A DNA stretch of 64,000 nucleotides from Trichormus sp. NMC-1 (GCF_001858025.1 NZ_LZQD01000001.1:186001-250000), one strand, 5' to 3'; positions 42,011 to 52,684 are shown, numbered from the stretch's first letter. Notes: generated by a model not told the origin, from the sequence alone. Numbers and translations are program-made.

Positions 42011-43024
42011 GTGAACAAAGTTAATATTAAGCTTAACAGCTTGAAAGCATTAGGTGTAATTTCATTGATGACCGCCACCTTGGGCGTATCAATGTCTGCG
42101 GTTTTCTCCCAAAGTGTCAGAACAATCAAGATAGATGGTTCCAGCACTGTTTTCCCCGTGACTGAAGCAGTAGCAGAAGAATTCCAAAAATCTCAAAGAG
42201 GTAAAATTAGAGTTACCGTTGGTGTGTCTGGTACTGGTGGTGGCTTCAAAAAATTCTGTCGCGGTGAAACAGATATCTCCAATGCTTCCCGTCCCATTCT
42301 CCAAAAAGAAATTGATGAATGTAAAAAAGCTGGTACTCGCTACATTGAATTACCTGTAGCTTATGATGCTTTAACAGTAGTGGTTAATCCCGGCAACACT
42401 TGGGCTAAAAACCTGACAGTTGCTGAACTCAAGAAAATTTGGGAACCAGGAGCGCAAGGTAAGATTAATAACTGGAATCAAGTCCGTGCTGGATTTCCTA
42501 ATGCACCTTTGAAGTTGTTTGGTGCTGGTACTAACTCTGGTACTTTTGACTATTTCACTGAAGCAATTGTTGGTAAATCTAAATCTAGCCGTGGTGATTT
42601 TACCGCTAGTGAAGACGACAATGTACTTGTACAAGGTGTTTCCCGCGATAAAAACGCCATTGGCTACTTTGGTTTTGCTTATTACGCAGAAAACAAAAAT
42701 AAATTAAAGTCAGTGGCTGTTAATGGTGTAGCACCGTCGGAAACAACGGTAAAAAATGGTACTTATAATCCCTTGTCTCGCCCCATATTTATCTATGTCA
42801 GTGAGAAGGCTGCTAATAAGCCAGAGGTAAAACAGTTTATCCAATTTTACCTGCGGAATGCACCTAAGTTAGTGAAAGAAGTTAAATATGTACCTTTACC
42901 CGGTTCAGCTTACACCATTGCTCAAAGCCACTTCAACAAAAAGAGATTTGGTAGCATCTTTGGTGGTAAAGAAGCTGTTGGACTGAAGATTGACGAATTA
43001 ATGCGTCGTGACGCTAAAGAATAA
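42011..43024 (+). CDS. pstS: Phosphate ABC transporter substrate-binding protein PstS
   Basis: A 337-residue periplasmic phosphate-binding protein with GTG start, preceded by AGGAGAGGAG about 8 bp upstream. The signal peptide spans about residues 1-34 ([18 protein letters not shown]). Phosphate-contact segments are [44 protein letters not shown] and [18 protein letters not shown], all conserved in PstS. It heads the pst operon and is led by a Pho box. Confidence 0.95.
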   Translation: MNKVNIKLNSLKALGVISLMTATLGVSMSAVFSQSVRTIKIDGSSTVFPVTEAVAEEFQKSQRGKIRVTVGVSGTGGGFKKFCRGETDISNASRPILQKEIDECKKAGTRYIELPVAYDALTVVVNPGNTWAKNLTVAELKKIWEPGAQGKINNWNQVRAGFPNAPLKLFGAGTNSGTFDYFTEAIVGKSKSSRGDFTASEDDNVLVQGVSRDKNAIGYFGFAYYAENKNKLKSVAVNGVAPSETTVKNGTYNPLSRPIFIYVSEKAANKPEVKQFIQFYLRNAPKLVKEVKYVPLPGSAYTIAQSHFNKKRFGSIFGGKEAVGLKIDELMRRDAKE

Positions 43025-43148
43025 GCCTAGTATCGAATAAGACCCGTAGAGACGTTCCATGGAATGTCTCTACAGCTAAGGATAAAGCACTGATGTTGCG
43101 CCTATTTTCATCCATTTAACGTCATTATAAAGCGATCCCATCTCTAGC

Positions 43149-44063
43149 ATGAACAATGCCAAACAAAATCAGTTTTCACCCAAGCTAACGCGAGATTTAC
43201 AAGAACGGGCAATTGAGTCTATCTTGTTTCTAGCTGCACTTTCCTCAGTCGCAACTACAGTAGCAATTATCGGTATCTTACTTTACGAATCCATACTATT
43301 TTTCCAGAAAGTATCTTTATGGGAATTTCTAACAGATACTCAGTGGACACCATTATTTGATGACAAACATTATGGTATTTGGCCACTAGTTTCAGGAACT
43401 TTTGTCACTACAGTAGTAGCCTTATTCGTCGCCATACCACTGGGTACAATTATTGCTATTTATCTTAGTGAATTTGCTCCCCCCATAGTCCGAGAAATCG
43501 TGAAACCAGCCTTAGAACTACTAGCGGGGATTCCTACAGTAGTTTATGGTTATTTTGCTTTGTTATTCGTCACACCATTGTTGCAAAAAATTCTGCCAAA
43601 TCTGCCTGGTTTTAGTATGTTGAGTGCAGGTTTAGTCATCGGTGTGATGATCATTCCTTACGTTAGTTCCCTGAGTGAAGATGCCATGCGGGCAGTACCC
43701 ACACATCTGCGTGAGGGTTCTTATGCTACTGGGGCTACCCGCTTACAGACCGCATTAAGAGTAGTGTTACCAGCAGCGATTTCTGGAATAATAGCAGCTT
43801 ACATTTTGGGGATATCTCGTGCAGCTGGTGAAACTATGGTAGTAGCGATCGCAGCAGGTGGACAACCTAACCTCACCCTCAACCCATTAGAACCAGCCGC
43901 GACAATGACAGCCTATATTGTCTCCGTCAGTCTTGGTGACTTACCTCATGGCAGCCTAGAATACGAAACTATCTTTGCAGTCGGACTCACTCTAGTACTG
44001 ATGACTTTGTGTTTCAACGTCATTGGTCATTTTCTCACCAAGCGTTACCGAGAAATTTATTAA
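43149..44063 (+). CDS. pstC: Phosphate ABC transporter permease PstC
   Basis: A 304-residue inner-membrane permease with about six hydrophobic segments. It has the PstC features ELLAGIPTVVYGYFALLFVTP, IIPYVSSLSEDAMRAVPTHLREGSYATGATRLQTALRVVLPAAISGI (the EAA loop contacting PstB) and SRAAGETMVVAIAAGGQPN. It follows pstS by 124 bp; the gap contains a palindromic repeat copy (43046-43073). A 515-bp duplicated insert separates it from pstA. Confidence 0.95.
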   Translation: MNNAKQNQFSPKLTRDLQERAIESILFLAALSSVATTVAIIGILLYESILFFQKVSLWEFLTDTQWTPLFDDKHYGIWPLVSGTFVTTVVALFVAIPLGTIIAIYLSEFAPPIVREIVKPALELLAGIPTVVYGYFALLFVTPLLQKILPNLPGFSMLSAGLVIGVMIIPYVSSLSEDAMRAVPTHLREGSYATGATRLQTALRVVLPAAISGIIAAYILGISRAAGETMVVAIAAGGQPNLTLNPLEPAATMTAYIVSVSLGDLPHGSLEYETIFAVGLTLVLMTLCFNVIGHFLTKRYREIY

Positions 44064-44064
44064 A

Positions 44065-44358
44065 TTAGGTGACAGGTGACAGGTGACAGGTGACTTCTTT
44101 GACAGTATAGTTTTCAATATGGATTTTATCCCCTACTGTCTGCAAATTTAACACCCGCACCCGATAGGGTTTATTCAGCATATAGTCATAAGCTTGTTCC
44201 ACAAACAAACTCACCCCTGACAATACCCCAAAATCAAGCGGACGCATACATACACGAATATGGGCAAAAAAAGCCGGATTCTCAAAAACTTGGGCTTGAT
44301 TGCTAAAATCAGCCGCCATCCAACGGGCTAAAGTGGCTATATCTGTAGAATGAGTCAT
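44065..44358 (-). pseudogene. Duplicated cpcT 5' fragment
   Basis: About the first 87 residues match CpcT exactly (MTHSTDIATLARWMAADFSN to ENYTVKE). The frame then reads into the GGTGACA heptamer array and stops. It lacks the rest of the lyase and lies antisense between pstC and pstA. Confidence 0.9.
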
Positions 44359-44608
44359 ATCAATTTTAAATTTTGGATTTTGGATTTTAGGACACAGGCT
44401 GAAAACCGCCTGTTATACATTGGCTAATTTTAAACCTTGGCGTGTCACTAGAACAGTGCTGAGTCCTTCCCCTATTCCCTATTCCCTAATAAATCAGGAC
44501 TTACGCAAAACCTGACTCTTGCGTAAGTTCTATAAATGTAGAGAGTAGAGACGTTCCATGGAACGTCTCTACATTCTTTTTCGGAGATGTCTAATAGACT
44601 TTGCAGAA
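44094..44608. repeat. Inserted copy of the 515-bp cpcT/pst-leader duplication
   Basis: Matches 41319-41833. The left junction is directly against a GGTGACA heptamer array (about 44069-44093). The right junction is followed by GGCAGGAGGCAGGGGG. It separates pstC from pstA by about 600 bp and does not include the Pho box. Confidence 0.95.
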
Positions 44609-44661
44609 GGCAGGAGGCAGGGGGAGAAGATTTTACGAATTACGAATTACGAATTATCAAC

Positions 44662-45585
44662 ATGACAACTCTGAATATTCAACAAGTCCGCAAGACTATT
44701 GCCCGTAATAAGCGGTCAGAATATATTTTCAACATCATTGGCTTTTTGTCAATGCTGGTTGGTATTGCCACACTAGTTGCGCTGTTATTTGACTTGGCTA
44801 GTGATGGCTTACCGCGTCTTTCCTGGCAATTTTTGACTTCCTTTCCTAGTCGCAAGTCGGAAGAGGCAGGTATTCTCTCTGCTTGGGTAGGAACATTATT
44901 AGTAATGTCAGTAACAGCATTCATAGCGATTCCCATAGGTATAGCATCGGGGATTTACTTAGAAGAATACGCCCGAAAAAACTGGATTTCTGATTTAATT
45001 GAAATTAACGTCACCAACCTAGCCGGAGTTCCCTCAATTATTTACGGACTTCTAGCTTTGGGAGTATTTGTCTACGGATTAAATCTTGGTCAAAGTGTTA
45101 TTACTGCTGGGTTAACCTTGGCATTATTAGTTTTACCCGTAGTAATTGTTTCCACCCGTGAGGCTTTGCGGGCTATCCCCAATAGTATCCGCGAAGCTGC
45201 TTATGCAGCAGGTGCTTCCAAGTGGCAAATGATTTGGGATCATATTCTCCCTTACTCAACAGGTACAATTATTACTGGGATTATTGTGGCTATGGCGCGG
45301 GCTATTGGTGAAACTGCACCTCTAATTACCATTGGGGCGCTGACATTCATTGCTTTTTTACCAGAACCGCCATTTACAGGGCAGTTTCCTTATATTTCCT
45401 TTTCTTGGTTACTTGCCCCATTCACAGTCATGCCCATACAGATGTTCGATTGGATATCTCGCCCCCAGGCTGACTTTCAAGTAAATGCAGCTACCGCAGG
45501 TGTTGTCCTGATTGTCATTACTTTGGCTATGAACTCTGTAGCTATGTATATCCGTTATCGTTTACGCAAAACAATCAAATGGTAG
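44662..45585 (+). CDS. pstA: Phosphate ABC transporter permease PstA
   Basis: About 307 residues from ATG 44662 ([20 protein letters not shown]). A longer frame opens at 44587, inside the duplicated insert, and is not expected to be the native start. Features are [52 protein letters not shown] and the EAA loop [38 protein letters not shown]. It overlaps pstB by 7 bp. The normal pst operon distance to pstC has been broken by the insert, so expression may depend on read-through or a new promoter. Confidence 0.93.
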   Translation: MTTLNIQQVRKTIARNKRSEYIFNIIGFLSMLVGIATLVALLFDLASDGLPRLSWQFLTSFPSRKSEEAGILSAWVGTLLVMSVTAFIAIPIGIASGIYLEEYARKNWISDLIEINVTNLAGVPSIIYGLLALGVFVYGLNLGQSVITAGLTLALLVLPVVIVSTREALRAIPNSIREAAYAAGASKWQMIWDHILPYSTGTIITGIIVAMARAIGETAPLITIGALTFIAFLPEPPFTGQFPYISFSWLLAPFTVMPIQMFDWISRPQADFQVNAATAGVVLIVITLAMNSVAMYIRYRLRKTIKW

Positions 45586-46373
45586 AAACTAAATCTTCAA
45601 CTGTAAACAGACCTATCAAAGCTTCTGTTAATTACCTGAATTTCTACTACGGTGGCACTGTTCATGCTCTGAAAGACATTAATATGTCCGTAGGTGAGAA
45701 ACAAGTAACAGCGATGATTGGCCCTTCTGGATGTGGCAAAACCACTTTGTTACGTTGTTTCAATCGAATGCACGATCTTTATCCGGGAAATCGCTATCAA
45801 GGGGAAATTGCTTTAGAACCAGATGGGATTAATTTGCTCGGTAAGAAAATTGACCCCATTGAGGTACGGATGCGGATTAGTATGGTATTTCAAAGACCTA
45901 ATCCTTTTCCGAAGTCTATTTATGAAAATGTGGCTTATGGTTTGCGGGTAAGAGGTGAATCTAGACGTGCAGTTATTGATGAGAAGGTAGAGAAAGCTTT
46001 ACGTAGTGCGGCTTTGTGGAATGAAGTAAAAGATCGCTTGCATGATTTAGCTTTTAATCTTTCTGGGGGTCAACAACAGCGGTTGTGTATTGCTCGTGCT
46101 TTGGCTACTGACCCGGAAATTATTCTATTTGATGAGCCAACATCTGCCCTAGACCCCATAGCTACCGCTAGTATTGAAGAATTGATTGCTGAACTCAAAC
46201 AAACAGTAACGATTTTGATTGTTACTCACAATATGCAACAGGCAAGTCGTGTGTCTGACTATACGGCTTTTATGTATTTAGGGGAATTGGTAGAGTTTAA
46301 TAGAACTGAGATCATTTTTAATCAACCAGTGCAGCAAAAGACCGCTGACTACGTAAATGGTCGTTTTGGTTGA
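45579..46373 (+). CDS. pstB: Phosphate ABC transporter ATP-binding protein PstB
   Basis: A 264-residue ATPase. Walker A is [23 protein letters not shown] (about residues 46-68), the phosphate-family motif [27 protein letters not shown] follows, the signature is [20 protein letters not shown] and Walker B is [15 protein letters not shown]. The C-terminus [12 protein letters not shown] is typical of PstB. Translationally coupled to pstA. Confidence 0.96.
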   Translation: MVETKSSTVNRPIKASVNYLNFYYGGTVHALKDINMSVGEKQVTAMIGPSGCGKTTLLRCFNRMHDLYPGNRYQGEIALEPDGINLLGKKIDPIEVRMRISMVFQRPNPFPKSIYENVAYGLRVRGESRRAVIDEKVEKALRSAALWNEVKDRLHDLAFNLSGGQQQRLCIARALATDPEIILFDEPTSALDPIATASIEELIAELKQTVTILIVTHNMQQASRVSDYTAFMYLGELVEFNRTEIIFNQPVQQKTADYVNGRFG

Positions 46374-46537
46374 GATGTGGATTAATTACAAAGTAATCAG
46401 GAAATTTAAATTTTCTGGTTTGTGCGATCGCTGTTTCTGTTAATTTAATCTAAATATCTGGTCATACTTCAAGGCTTCCCGACGGGAGTGTTGATTATAG
46501 CCAGCACAATTGATTGAATATTAAAAGATTTACAGTT

Positions 46538-48337
46538 ATGGCGCTCATAGTTCAGAAATACGGTGGTTCATCTGTTGGTTCAGTCGAACGCATTCAAGCT
46601 GTTGCACAGCGAGTTAACAAAACTGTAAAAGCAGGAAACTCGGTGGTGGTAGTTGTTTCAGCAATGGGGAAAACCACCGATGGACTTGTGAAACTTGCTA
46701 ACGAAATCTCTAAAAGTCCTAACCGTCGGGAAATGGATATGCTGCTTTCCACTGGGGAGCAAGTTACCATTGCTTTACTAAGTATGGCTTTGCAGGAAAT
46801 TGGACAAGCTGCAATTTCTATGACTGGCGCTCAGGTAGGAATTGTTACTGAAGCTGAACATACTCGCGCTCGGATTTTACATATTGAAACTGAACGCTTG
46901 ATGCGGCAAATCAAGGCAGGTAAGGTTGTTGTCGTGGCTGGATTTCAAGGTATCAGCAGCACAGAAGAATTAGAAATTACCACTTTGGGACGTGGTGGTT
47001 CTGACACTTCCGCAGTGGCTTTGGCAGCAGCAATCGGAGCGGATTTTTGTGAAATTTATACCGATGTCCCAGGGATTTTAACTACAGATCCGCGTCTTGT
47101 CCCAGAAGCTCAGTTGATGACCGAAATCACCTGTGATGAAATGCTGGAATTGGCAAGTTTAGGCGCAAAAGTGCTGCATCCCCGCGCTGTGGAAATTGCT
47201 CGGAATTATGGTGTGCCTTTGGTGGTACGCTCAAGTTGGACGGAGCAGCCAGGGACTTGGGTAACAACGCCTCATAGTCCAGAGCGATCCCTTGTCAATT
47301 TAGAATTAGCTCGTCCTGTTGATGCTGTAGAATTTGATAGCGACCAAGCAAAAGTATCTTTGTTGCGTGTTCCCGATAAGCCAGGTGTAGCATCGCGGTT
47401 ATTTGGAGAAATTTCTCGGCAAAATGTAGACGTTGACTTGATTATTCAGTCAATTCATGAAGGTAATAGTAATGACATTGCTTTTACTGTAAATACACCA
47501 ATATTAAAAAGAGCAGAAGCCGTAGCCGCCGCCATAGCACCAGCATTAAGAAATCAACCGAACTCTGATGAAGCTGAGGTAATAATAGAAAAAGATACGG
47601 CAAAAGTGAGTATTGCTGGTGCAGGAATGATTGGTCGTCCTGGGGTTGCCGCTAAGATGTTTGCTACCTTAGCTGAAGCGGGGGTGAATATTCAGATGAT
47701 TTCTACCAGTGAAGTGAAAGTTAGTTGTTTGGTAGATGCAGTTGATTGCGATCGCGCAATTGTAGCACTTTGTAGAGGCTTTGAAATCACCGCTTCCTCT
47801 ACTTCCCTGACTCCCCCTGCTGTCAATTCTCCCGCAGTGCGTGGTGTGGCTTTAGACATGAATCAAGCTCGTTTGGCTATTCGTCAATTACCAGATATTC
47901 CCGGCATGGCAGGGCGGTTATTTGGGCTACTGGCAGAGTATAACATCAGCATTGATATGATTATTCAATCCCAGCGTTGTCGGGTGGTTGATGGCATTCC
48001 TCGGCGGGATATAGCCTTTACCGTGGCGAGGATGGATGCAGAAAACGCCCAAGCTAAATTACAACAAGTTGCGGCACAGATCGGATGGGGTGAAGTAGTC
48101 TTAGATAGTGCGATCGCTAAAGTTAGTATCGTCGGTTCTGGTATGGTAGGACAACCAGGTATTGCAGCCAAAATGTTTGAGGCTTTAGCAGAACACCAAA
48201 TCAACATTCAAATGATTGCCACATCGGAGATTAAAATTAGCTGTGTTGTGGCACAAGAAGAAGGGGTGAAAGCTTTGCAAGTCATTCACGCTGCTTTTGA
48301 TTTAGCTGGCAGCGAGAAATTTGTAGTTCCAGTTTAA
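46538..48337 (+). CDS. lysC: Aspartate kinase (four ACT domains)
   Basis: About 599 residues from ATG 46538 (MALIVQKYGGSSVGSVERI); an in-frame TTG at 46514 is less likely. First step of Lys/Thr/Met synthesis from aspartate. The kinase domain has KYGGSSVGS, STGEQVTIALLSMAL, TLGRGGSDTSAVALAAAIGADFCEIYTDVPGILTTDPRLVPEAQ. After about residue 270 there are two ACT pairs: the first with VSLLRVPDKPGVASRLFGEI and VSIAGAGMIGRPGVAAKMFATL, the second with ARLAIRQLPDIPGMAGRLFGLL and VSIVGSGMVGQPGIAAKMFEAL. The doubled ACT pair is the usual cyanobacterial form, which is feedback-regulated by Lys and Thr. Confidence 0.95.
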   Translation: MALIVQKYGGSSVGSVERIQAVAQRVNKTVKAGNSVVVVVSAMGKTTDGLVKLANEISKSPNRREMDMLLSTGEQVTIALLSMALQEIGQAAISMTGAQVGIVTEAEHTRARILHIETERLMRQIKAGKVVVVAGFQGISSTEELEITTLGRGGSDTSAVALAAAIGADFCEIYTDVPGILTTDPRLVPEAQLMTEITCDEMLELASLGAKVLHPRAVEIARNYGVPLVVRSSWTEQPGTWVTTPHSPERSLVNLELARPVDAVEFDSDQAKVSLLRVPDKPGVASRLFGEISRQNVDVDLIIQSIHEGNSNDIAFTVNTPILKRAEAVAAAIAPALRNQPNSDEAEVIIEKDTAKVSIAGAGMIGRPGVAAKMFATLAEAGVNIQMISTSEVKVSCLVDAVDCDRAIVALCRGFEITASSTSLTPPAVNSPAVRGVALDMNQARLAIRQLPDIPGMAGRLFGLLAEYNISIDMIIQSQRCRVVDGIPRRDIAFTVARMDAENAQAKLQQVAAQIGWGEVVLDSAIAKVSIVGSGMVGQPGIAAKMFEALAEHQINIQMIATSEIKISCVVAQEEGVKALQVIHAAFDLAGSEKFVVPV

Positions 48338-48495
48338 ACTACAGATACAGACTTGCGGTACTAGTCTGTATCCATTTCCTGAAAACTGCTTTTATAGCAA
48401 CGGACAAGGCGTTTAGGACATCACCCAATGCTAAAACTGAGACAATAAAAGGCTTCTAGCACTGTCACCTGTCACCTGTTCCCTGTCACCTGCTT

Positions 48496-49161
48496 TTAAT
48501 TCACAGTCGCTTCAGCAATACCCACTGGACAAGCAACATTAGTACCACCTAAACCACAATAACCACCTGGGTTTTTAGCTAGATACTGTTGATGGTAGTC
48601 TTCAGCATAGTAAAATTCAGGTGCATCTAAGATTTCTGTGGTAATCTGTCCATAGCCTGCACCGTTGAGTGCCTTTTGATAAGCGTCCCGCGATGCTTCT
48701 GCTAGTTGCTTTTGCGTTTCTGAATAAACATAAATTCCCGAACGGTATTGAGTACCAGAATCATTACCTTGACGCATTCCTTGGGTGGGGTTGTGGCTTT
48801 CCCAAAAAACTTTTAGCAGTTGAGTATAACTAATTACTTTGGGGTCAAATACAACTAACACTACTTCATTATGACCAGTCTGCCCGCTGCATACTTCATT
48901 ATAGCTGGGGTTGGGTGTGTAACCGGCAGCATAACCAACCGCAGTAGTATAAACTCCGTTTTGTTGCCAAAATTTACGTTCTGCACCCCAAAAACAGCCT
49001 AATCCAAACATGGCTGTTTCTAAGCCTTCAGGAAAAGGTGCTTTGAGGGGATTTTTGTTAACGTAATGATGTGCAGGTACTCGCATTACTTCTTTGCGTC
49101 CGGGTAAAGCTTGCTCAGGTGAAGGCATTCCCGACTTTTTACCAAATCCGAATATTCCCAT
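48496..49161 (-). CDS. msrA: Peptide methionine sulfoxide reductase MsrA
   Basis: About 221 residues from ATG 49161 ([17 protein letters not shown]). The upstream in-frame start at 49230 adds residues unlike the family. The catalytic motif is [16 protein letters not shown] with the nucleophilic Cys. Then come [51 protein letters not shown] and the C-terminal [26 protein letters not shown], which may carry resolving Cys. It repairs oxidised methionine in the cytoplasm. Monocistronic. Confidence 0.93.
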   Translation of the reverse strand: MGIFGFGKKSGMPSPEQALPGRKEVMRVPAHHYVNKNPLKAPFPEGLETAMFGLGCFWGAERKFWQQNGVYTTAVGYAAGYTPNPSYNEVCSGQTGHNEVVLVVFDPKVISYTQLLKVFWESHNPTQGMRQGNDSGTQYRSGIYVYSETQKQLAEASRDAYQKALNGAGYGQITTEILDAPEFYYAEDYHQQYLAKNPGGYCGLGGTNVACPVGIAEATVN

Positions 49162-49293
49162 GATTTTTGATGTGTATGATGAATGATTGCTATTCTTCTT
49201 TATTGTAAATATTCTCAGGTCTAAAGACACCCTGGATTCTTTAATCTAAGATATGAGCGAGCGGACAGTGTTATTCTTGAAGGATAGAAGTAT

Positions 49294-49990
49294 TTATTGG
49301 CTATCACCTTTAAGATAGGGAATACCTAATGCTTTTGGGGGTGTGGATTTGCCGGCTAATCCTACTAATGCCAAAATAGCGATAATATAGGGCAACATCA
49401 GCAAAAATTGATAGGGAATATTCGCACCTAAAGCTTGAATTCGCAGTTGTAAAGCTTCTGTAGCACCAAATAATAAAGAAGCCAAAAGGATGCCATTTAC
49501 CAAATATTAACGCTGCGATCGCAATAAATCCTTTTCCTGCACTCATCCCTTCGGCAAAAAATCTAATCTGCACTAATGTAAGATAAGCACCCCCCAAACT
49601 CGCAAGACAGCCACCAATAATCACAGCACAGTAACGCACTGATGACACAGATAAACCGGCGGTATCTACTGCTGGGGGATATTCACCCACTGCTCGCAAG
49701 GTTAAACCAAAGTTAGTATAATACAAAATATATGTAGTTAAGATAATTAGCAATAATAGTAAATAAACAAAAATATCTTGTTGAAATAGTAATTTTCCTA
49801 TAATCGGAATTTTTGAGAAACCGGGAATTATGCTCGCTTCAATTCCTGGTAATCTTTGGGTACTACCATTAAATATTAATCGGGCTAAAAATGATGTTAT
49901 TCCCGATGCTACTAAATTAATAGCTAAACCCGACACTAATTGATCAACTCGTAAACTAGCGACTAAATAATCTGAAAAAAAGTTATTCAT
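49294..49990 (-). pseudogene. BmpA-type ABC transporter permease, frameshifted
   Basis: The 5' frame (49990 to about 49500) gives INLVASGITSFLARLIFNGS, LTLRAVGEYPPAVDTAGLSVSSVRY and GGAYLTLVQIRFFAEGMSAGKGFIAIAALIFGKWHPFGF. The natural continuation GILLASLLFGATEALQLRIQ is in another frame and runs to a stop at 49294. The junction has a single CATCCTTTTGG where two related copies are expected, so a deletion of a non-multiple of three (perhaps 11 bp) between short repeats is likely. It was the second permease of a nucleoside/simple-sugar transporter. Confidence 0.82.
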
Positions 49991-50034
49991 AATTCCTAAT
50001 TCATAATTCCTAATTCGTAATTCGTAATTCGTAA

Positions 50035-51084
50035 TTAATTTTTAATTTCTTTTACTCGATATTCTAAAGCTAAAGCGATCGCAATAAATAATATTGTTAA
50101 ACCTTGAATAGCATAAACTATAGTCGAGGGTACACCGGCGCTGCGTTGCATGACATTTGCACCACTACGCAAAGCAGCAAAAAACAGGGAAGTTAGCACT
50201 ATACCAAAGATATTACCACGACTTAAAAATGCGATCGCGATCGCGATCGCATCAAATCCATAACCAGGTGATACTTGTTCAAATAGCCGATATTTCAAAC
50301 CCATCACCTCACAAGCACCTGCTAAACCTGCTAAACCACCAGCTAAACCCATGACTAACATAATAGTTTGTTCTACGGAAATTTTGGCGTAACGGGCGGC
50401 TACAGGGTTAAATCCGACGGCATTAATTTGGTATCCTAAAGGCGATTTTGTTAATAAAATCCATAAAATTATCGCCGTAATTAATGCTAATAAAATTCCT
50501 GCATGAGCAAGACTTCCGGGTAAAATAATTGGTAATTGGGCAGTTTTGGCAATTAATTCTGAATAAGGACTAGGTGCGGCTGGTGCTTTTAAAGGATTTT
50601 GGACTAAATAGCTAATTAAATTTACAGCAATGTAATTTAACAGCAAAGTTGTAATTACTTCATTTACTCCTTTTATCGCTTTGAGATAACCAGGAATTAA
50701 ACCCCAAAATGCACCAAAAATAAATCCCAAAAATAAGGCTAAAGGAATATGAATAAATGCAGGTATGCCTTGAATATATAAACCGATTAAACTACTTCCT
50801 AAAGCCCCTAAATAAATTTGTCCTTCCCCACCAATATTAAATTGACCAGCACGTAAAGCTACTAAAACTCCTAAACTGGTAAATAATAAAGGAGTCATTT
50901 TGGTAAGTGTGTTACCAAAACCAAAATAACTAGAAAGGGATTCTTGAAATAATGCGGTATATGCAATAATGGGATTAGCACCAGCAAGTAAGATGAGAAT
51001 TGCACCAGCAAAAAGAGCAAAACCAATGGCAATTAATGGTGATATTATTAGTAATGTTCGTTTAAGTCTATTAGCTGTAAACAT
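50035..51084 (-). CDS. BmpA-type nucleoside/simple-sugar ABC transporter permease
   Basis: A 349-residue membrane permease with about ten hydrophobic segments. Family features are GGEGQIYLGALGSSLIGL, KAIKGVNEVITTLLLNYIAVNLISYL, GYQINAVGFNPVAARYAKISVEQTIMLVMGLAGGLAGLAGACEVMG and GYGFDAIAIAIAFLSRGN. It is intact, but the following permease is frameshifted and the ATPase is broken, so the transporter is probably dead. Three overlapping HIP1 octamers (50231-50250) encode the AIAIAI stretch. Confidence 0.88.
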   Translation of the reverse strand: MFTANRLKRTLLIISPLIAIGFALFAGAILILLAGANPIIAYTALFQESLSSYFGFGNTLTKMTPLLFTSLGVLVALRAGQFNIGGEGQIYLGALGSSLIGLYIQGIPAFIHIPLALFLGFIFGAFWGLIPGYLKAIKGVNEVITTLLLNYIAVNLISYLVQNPLKAPAAPSPYSELIAKTAQLPIILPGSLAHAGILLALITAIILWILLTKSPLGYQINAVGFNPVAARYAKISVEQTIMLVMGLAGGLAGLAGACEVMGLKYRLFEQVSPGYGFDAIAIAIAFLSRGNIFGIVLTSLFFAALRSGANVMQRSAGVPSTIVYAIQGLTILFIAIALALEYRVKEIKN

Positions 51085-51154
51085 GATATTATTATCAACT
51101 AGCTATTAAGAATAACATAGGATTAAACTCCATTAATTAATTACCCTTAAAAAA

Positions 51155-51565
51155 GTGACAGACGAAACCAGGCAAGAAATAGCTAAAATCTTGGAAAAAG
51201 AGCTATCATTAAGAACAGTTATTCCTCCTAGAAGGCCAGGACAAGGTTTTCACTCATTTAGCGAATTTAAAAGAATTATAGGCTCTGCTGGTACTGGATA
51301 TGCTTGGCATCATATTGTCGGACAAACAACTTCTAATTTACAGAAATTTGGAGCGCAAAGTATCCATAATACAGGTAATCTTGTTAAACTAGAACATGGG
51401 AGGGATACCATCCATCAAGAAATTACAAATTTTTACAATTCTATTCAATCTAATTTAACGGGTTTAGATAGTATTACAGTTAGACAATGGGTAGGAAATC
51501 AAAGTTTTGAAGAACAACAGGACTTTGGGATTAGGGTTATTAAAGCTTTTGGAGGTACAGTTTAA
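51155..51565 (+). CDS. HNH/Endo VII-like nuclease toxin domain, orphan
   Basis: A 136-residue protein with GTG start. The segment GYAWHHIVGQTTSNLQKFGA.. with later HNTGNLVKLEHGRDTIHQEITNFYNS resembles the HNH/endonuclease VII-type toxin tails of polymorphic toxins, with a His-His pair, Gln/Asn and a later His for metal and catalysis. An in-frame stop just upstream means no large delivery protein is attached, so it is a stand-alone module. The following gene overlaps its stop (TAATG) and is the presumed immunity gene. The pair is inserted against the strand of a decayed ABC operon. Confidence 0.7.
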   Translation: MTDETRQEIAKILEKELSLRTVIPPRRPGQGFHSFSEFKRIIGSAGTGYAWHHIVGQTTSNLQKFGAQSIHNTGNLVKLEHGRDTIHQEITNFYNSIQSNLTGLDSITVRQWVGNQSFEEQQDFGIRVIKAFGGTV

Positions 51566-51861
51566 TGTTAACTTTAGATGTGCAATCAATTTTAACCTCA
51601 ATTACCAATGAAGTAGATTGGGAAAATATCATACAATTTGAAAAGCTAGATGAACGGGTAGAAATAGGTAATATGTTATGTCCTAATCTGATTGGTGTTA
51701 ATGAAGGTTATATTGAATGGTGTCCTAATTCTGAACCACCTAGTCAGTTAGAAACTTTAACTTGGTGGTGGGTTATTCGTCCAGATTTAGGTGCAGCTAT
51801 AGCTATTGAAGCCCCTGATGAATTGAAAAAAGTTATTGGCAAATATATTTTAGAAAATTAG
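51565..51861 (+). CDS. Presumed immunity protein
   Basis: A 98-residue acidic protein with no recognised family. It has Trp-rich segments (EWCPNSEP and LETLTWWWVIRPDLG) and many Asp/Glu, a composition common in immunity proteins. The assignment rests on the 1-bp stop/start overlap with the nuclease-like gene and on size. Confidence 0.6.
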   Translation: MLTLDVQSILTSITNEVDWENIIQFEKLDERVEIGNMLCPNLIGVNEGYIEWCPNSEPPSQLETLTWWWVIRPDLGAAIAIEAPDELKKVIGKYILEN

Positions 51862-51898
51862 GATATTGTGTGTATTAAGTTGCAATTTTTTTATCTGT

Positions 51899-52684
51899 TT
51901 AATTGACATTTTTTCCTCCACCCATCAATAAACCAATTTCCTCAATAGTAGTTTTTTGTGCATCCAAAATATCAATAAACTCACCTTTATACATTACCGC
52001 AATGCGATCGCTAATCGCCATCACTTCCTCTAACTCTGTGGAAATATACAAAATAGCCGCCCCTCGTTCCCTTGCTGCTAACAATTTAGTATGTACTACT
52101 TCTGTCGCACCCACATCTAAACCCCTAGTAGGCTGCATAGCAATAATTAAACTCGGTTCTCCTGCTAATTCTCGCGCTAAAACTACCTTTTGTTGATTTC
52201 CTCCTGATAGTTGACTTACCTGAACATCTTCAGAATTAATTCTAATATCAAACGCTTGCATTGCTAATTCAGCATTATTTTTAATTGCTTGTTTTTGTAA
52301 TAAAAACCGCCGACAAAATGGTAACTTTTTAAAATTATTTAAAATCAAGTTTTGTCCAATATTAAATTGTAAGATTAATCCCATTTTTTGCCTATCTTCG
52401 GGGATATAACCAATTTTTATATCTTTATTAATTTCGGAATTATATTCAATTTTACCTTGTTTAATAGTTCGCAAACCTGCAATTGCATCTGCTAATTCTC
52501 GCTGTCCATTTCCATCTACTCCCGCAATTCCTAAAATTTCCCCTTCCCGCAACTGAAATGAGACATTTTTAACAGCATTCACACCTCTATCATCTGTAAC
52601 TTGTAAATTTTCTGCCGATAACAATAACTTTCCTAAAGATGCTGGAGATTTCTGCAAATTTACAACTACTTCTCGTCCTACCAT
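51899..52684 (-). CDS. C-terminal half of a BmpA-type ABC transporter ATPase
   Basis: A 261-residue product equivalent to the second ATPase domain of YufO/RbsA-like tandem ATPases. It has LSAENLQVTDDRGVNAVKNV, GIAGVDGNGQRELADAIAGL (degenerate Walker A), GYIPEDRQKMGLIL, signature SQLSGGNQQKVVLARELAGEP and Walker B-like LIIAMQPTRGLDVGA. Coding continues upstream through an in-frame TAA into the remains of the first domain, so this is the back part of a broken gene and its Met is an internal residue. Confidence 0.85.
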   Translation of the reverse strand: MVGREVVVNLQKSPASLGKLLLSAENLQVTDDRGVNAVKNVSFQLREGEILGIAGVDGNGQRELADAIAGLRTIKQGKIEYNSEINKDIKIGYIPEDRQKMGLILQFNIGQNLILNNFKKLPFCRRFLLQKQAIKNNAELAMQAFDIRINSEDVQVSQLSGGNQQKVVLARELAGEPSLIIAMQPTRGLDVGATEVVHTKLLAARERGAAILYISTELEEVMAISDRIAVMYKGEFIDILDAQKTTIEEIGLLMGGGKNVN

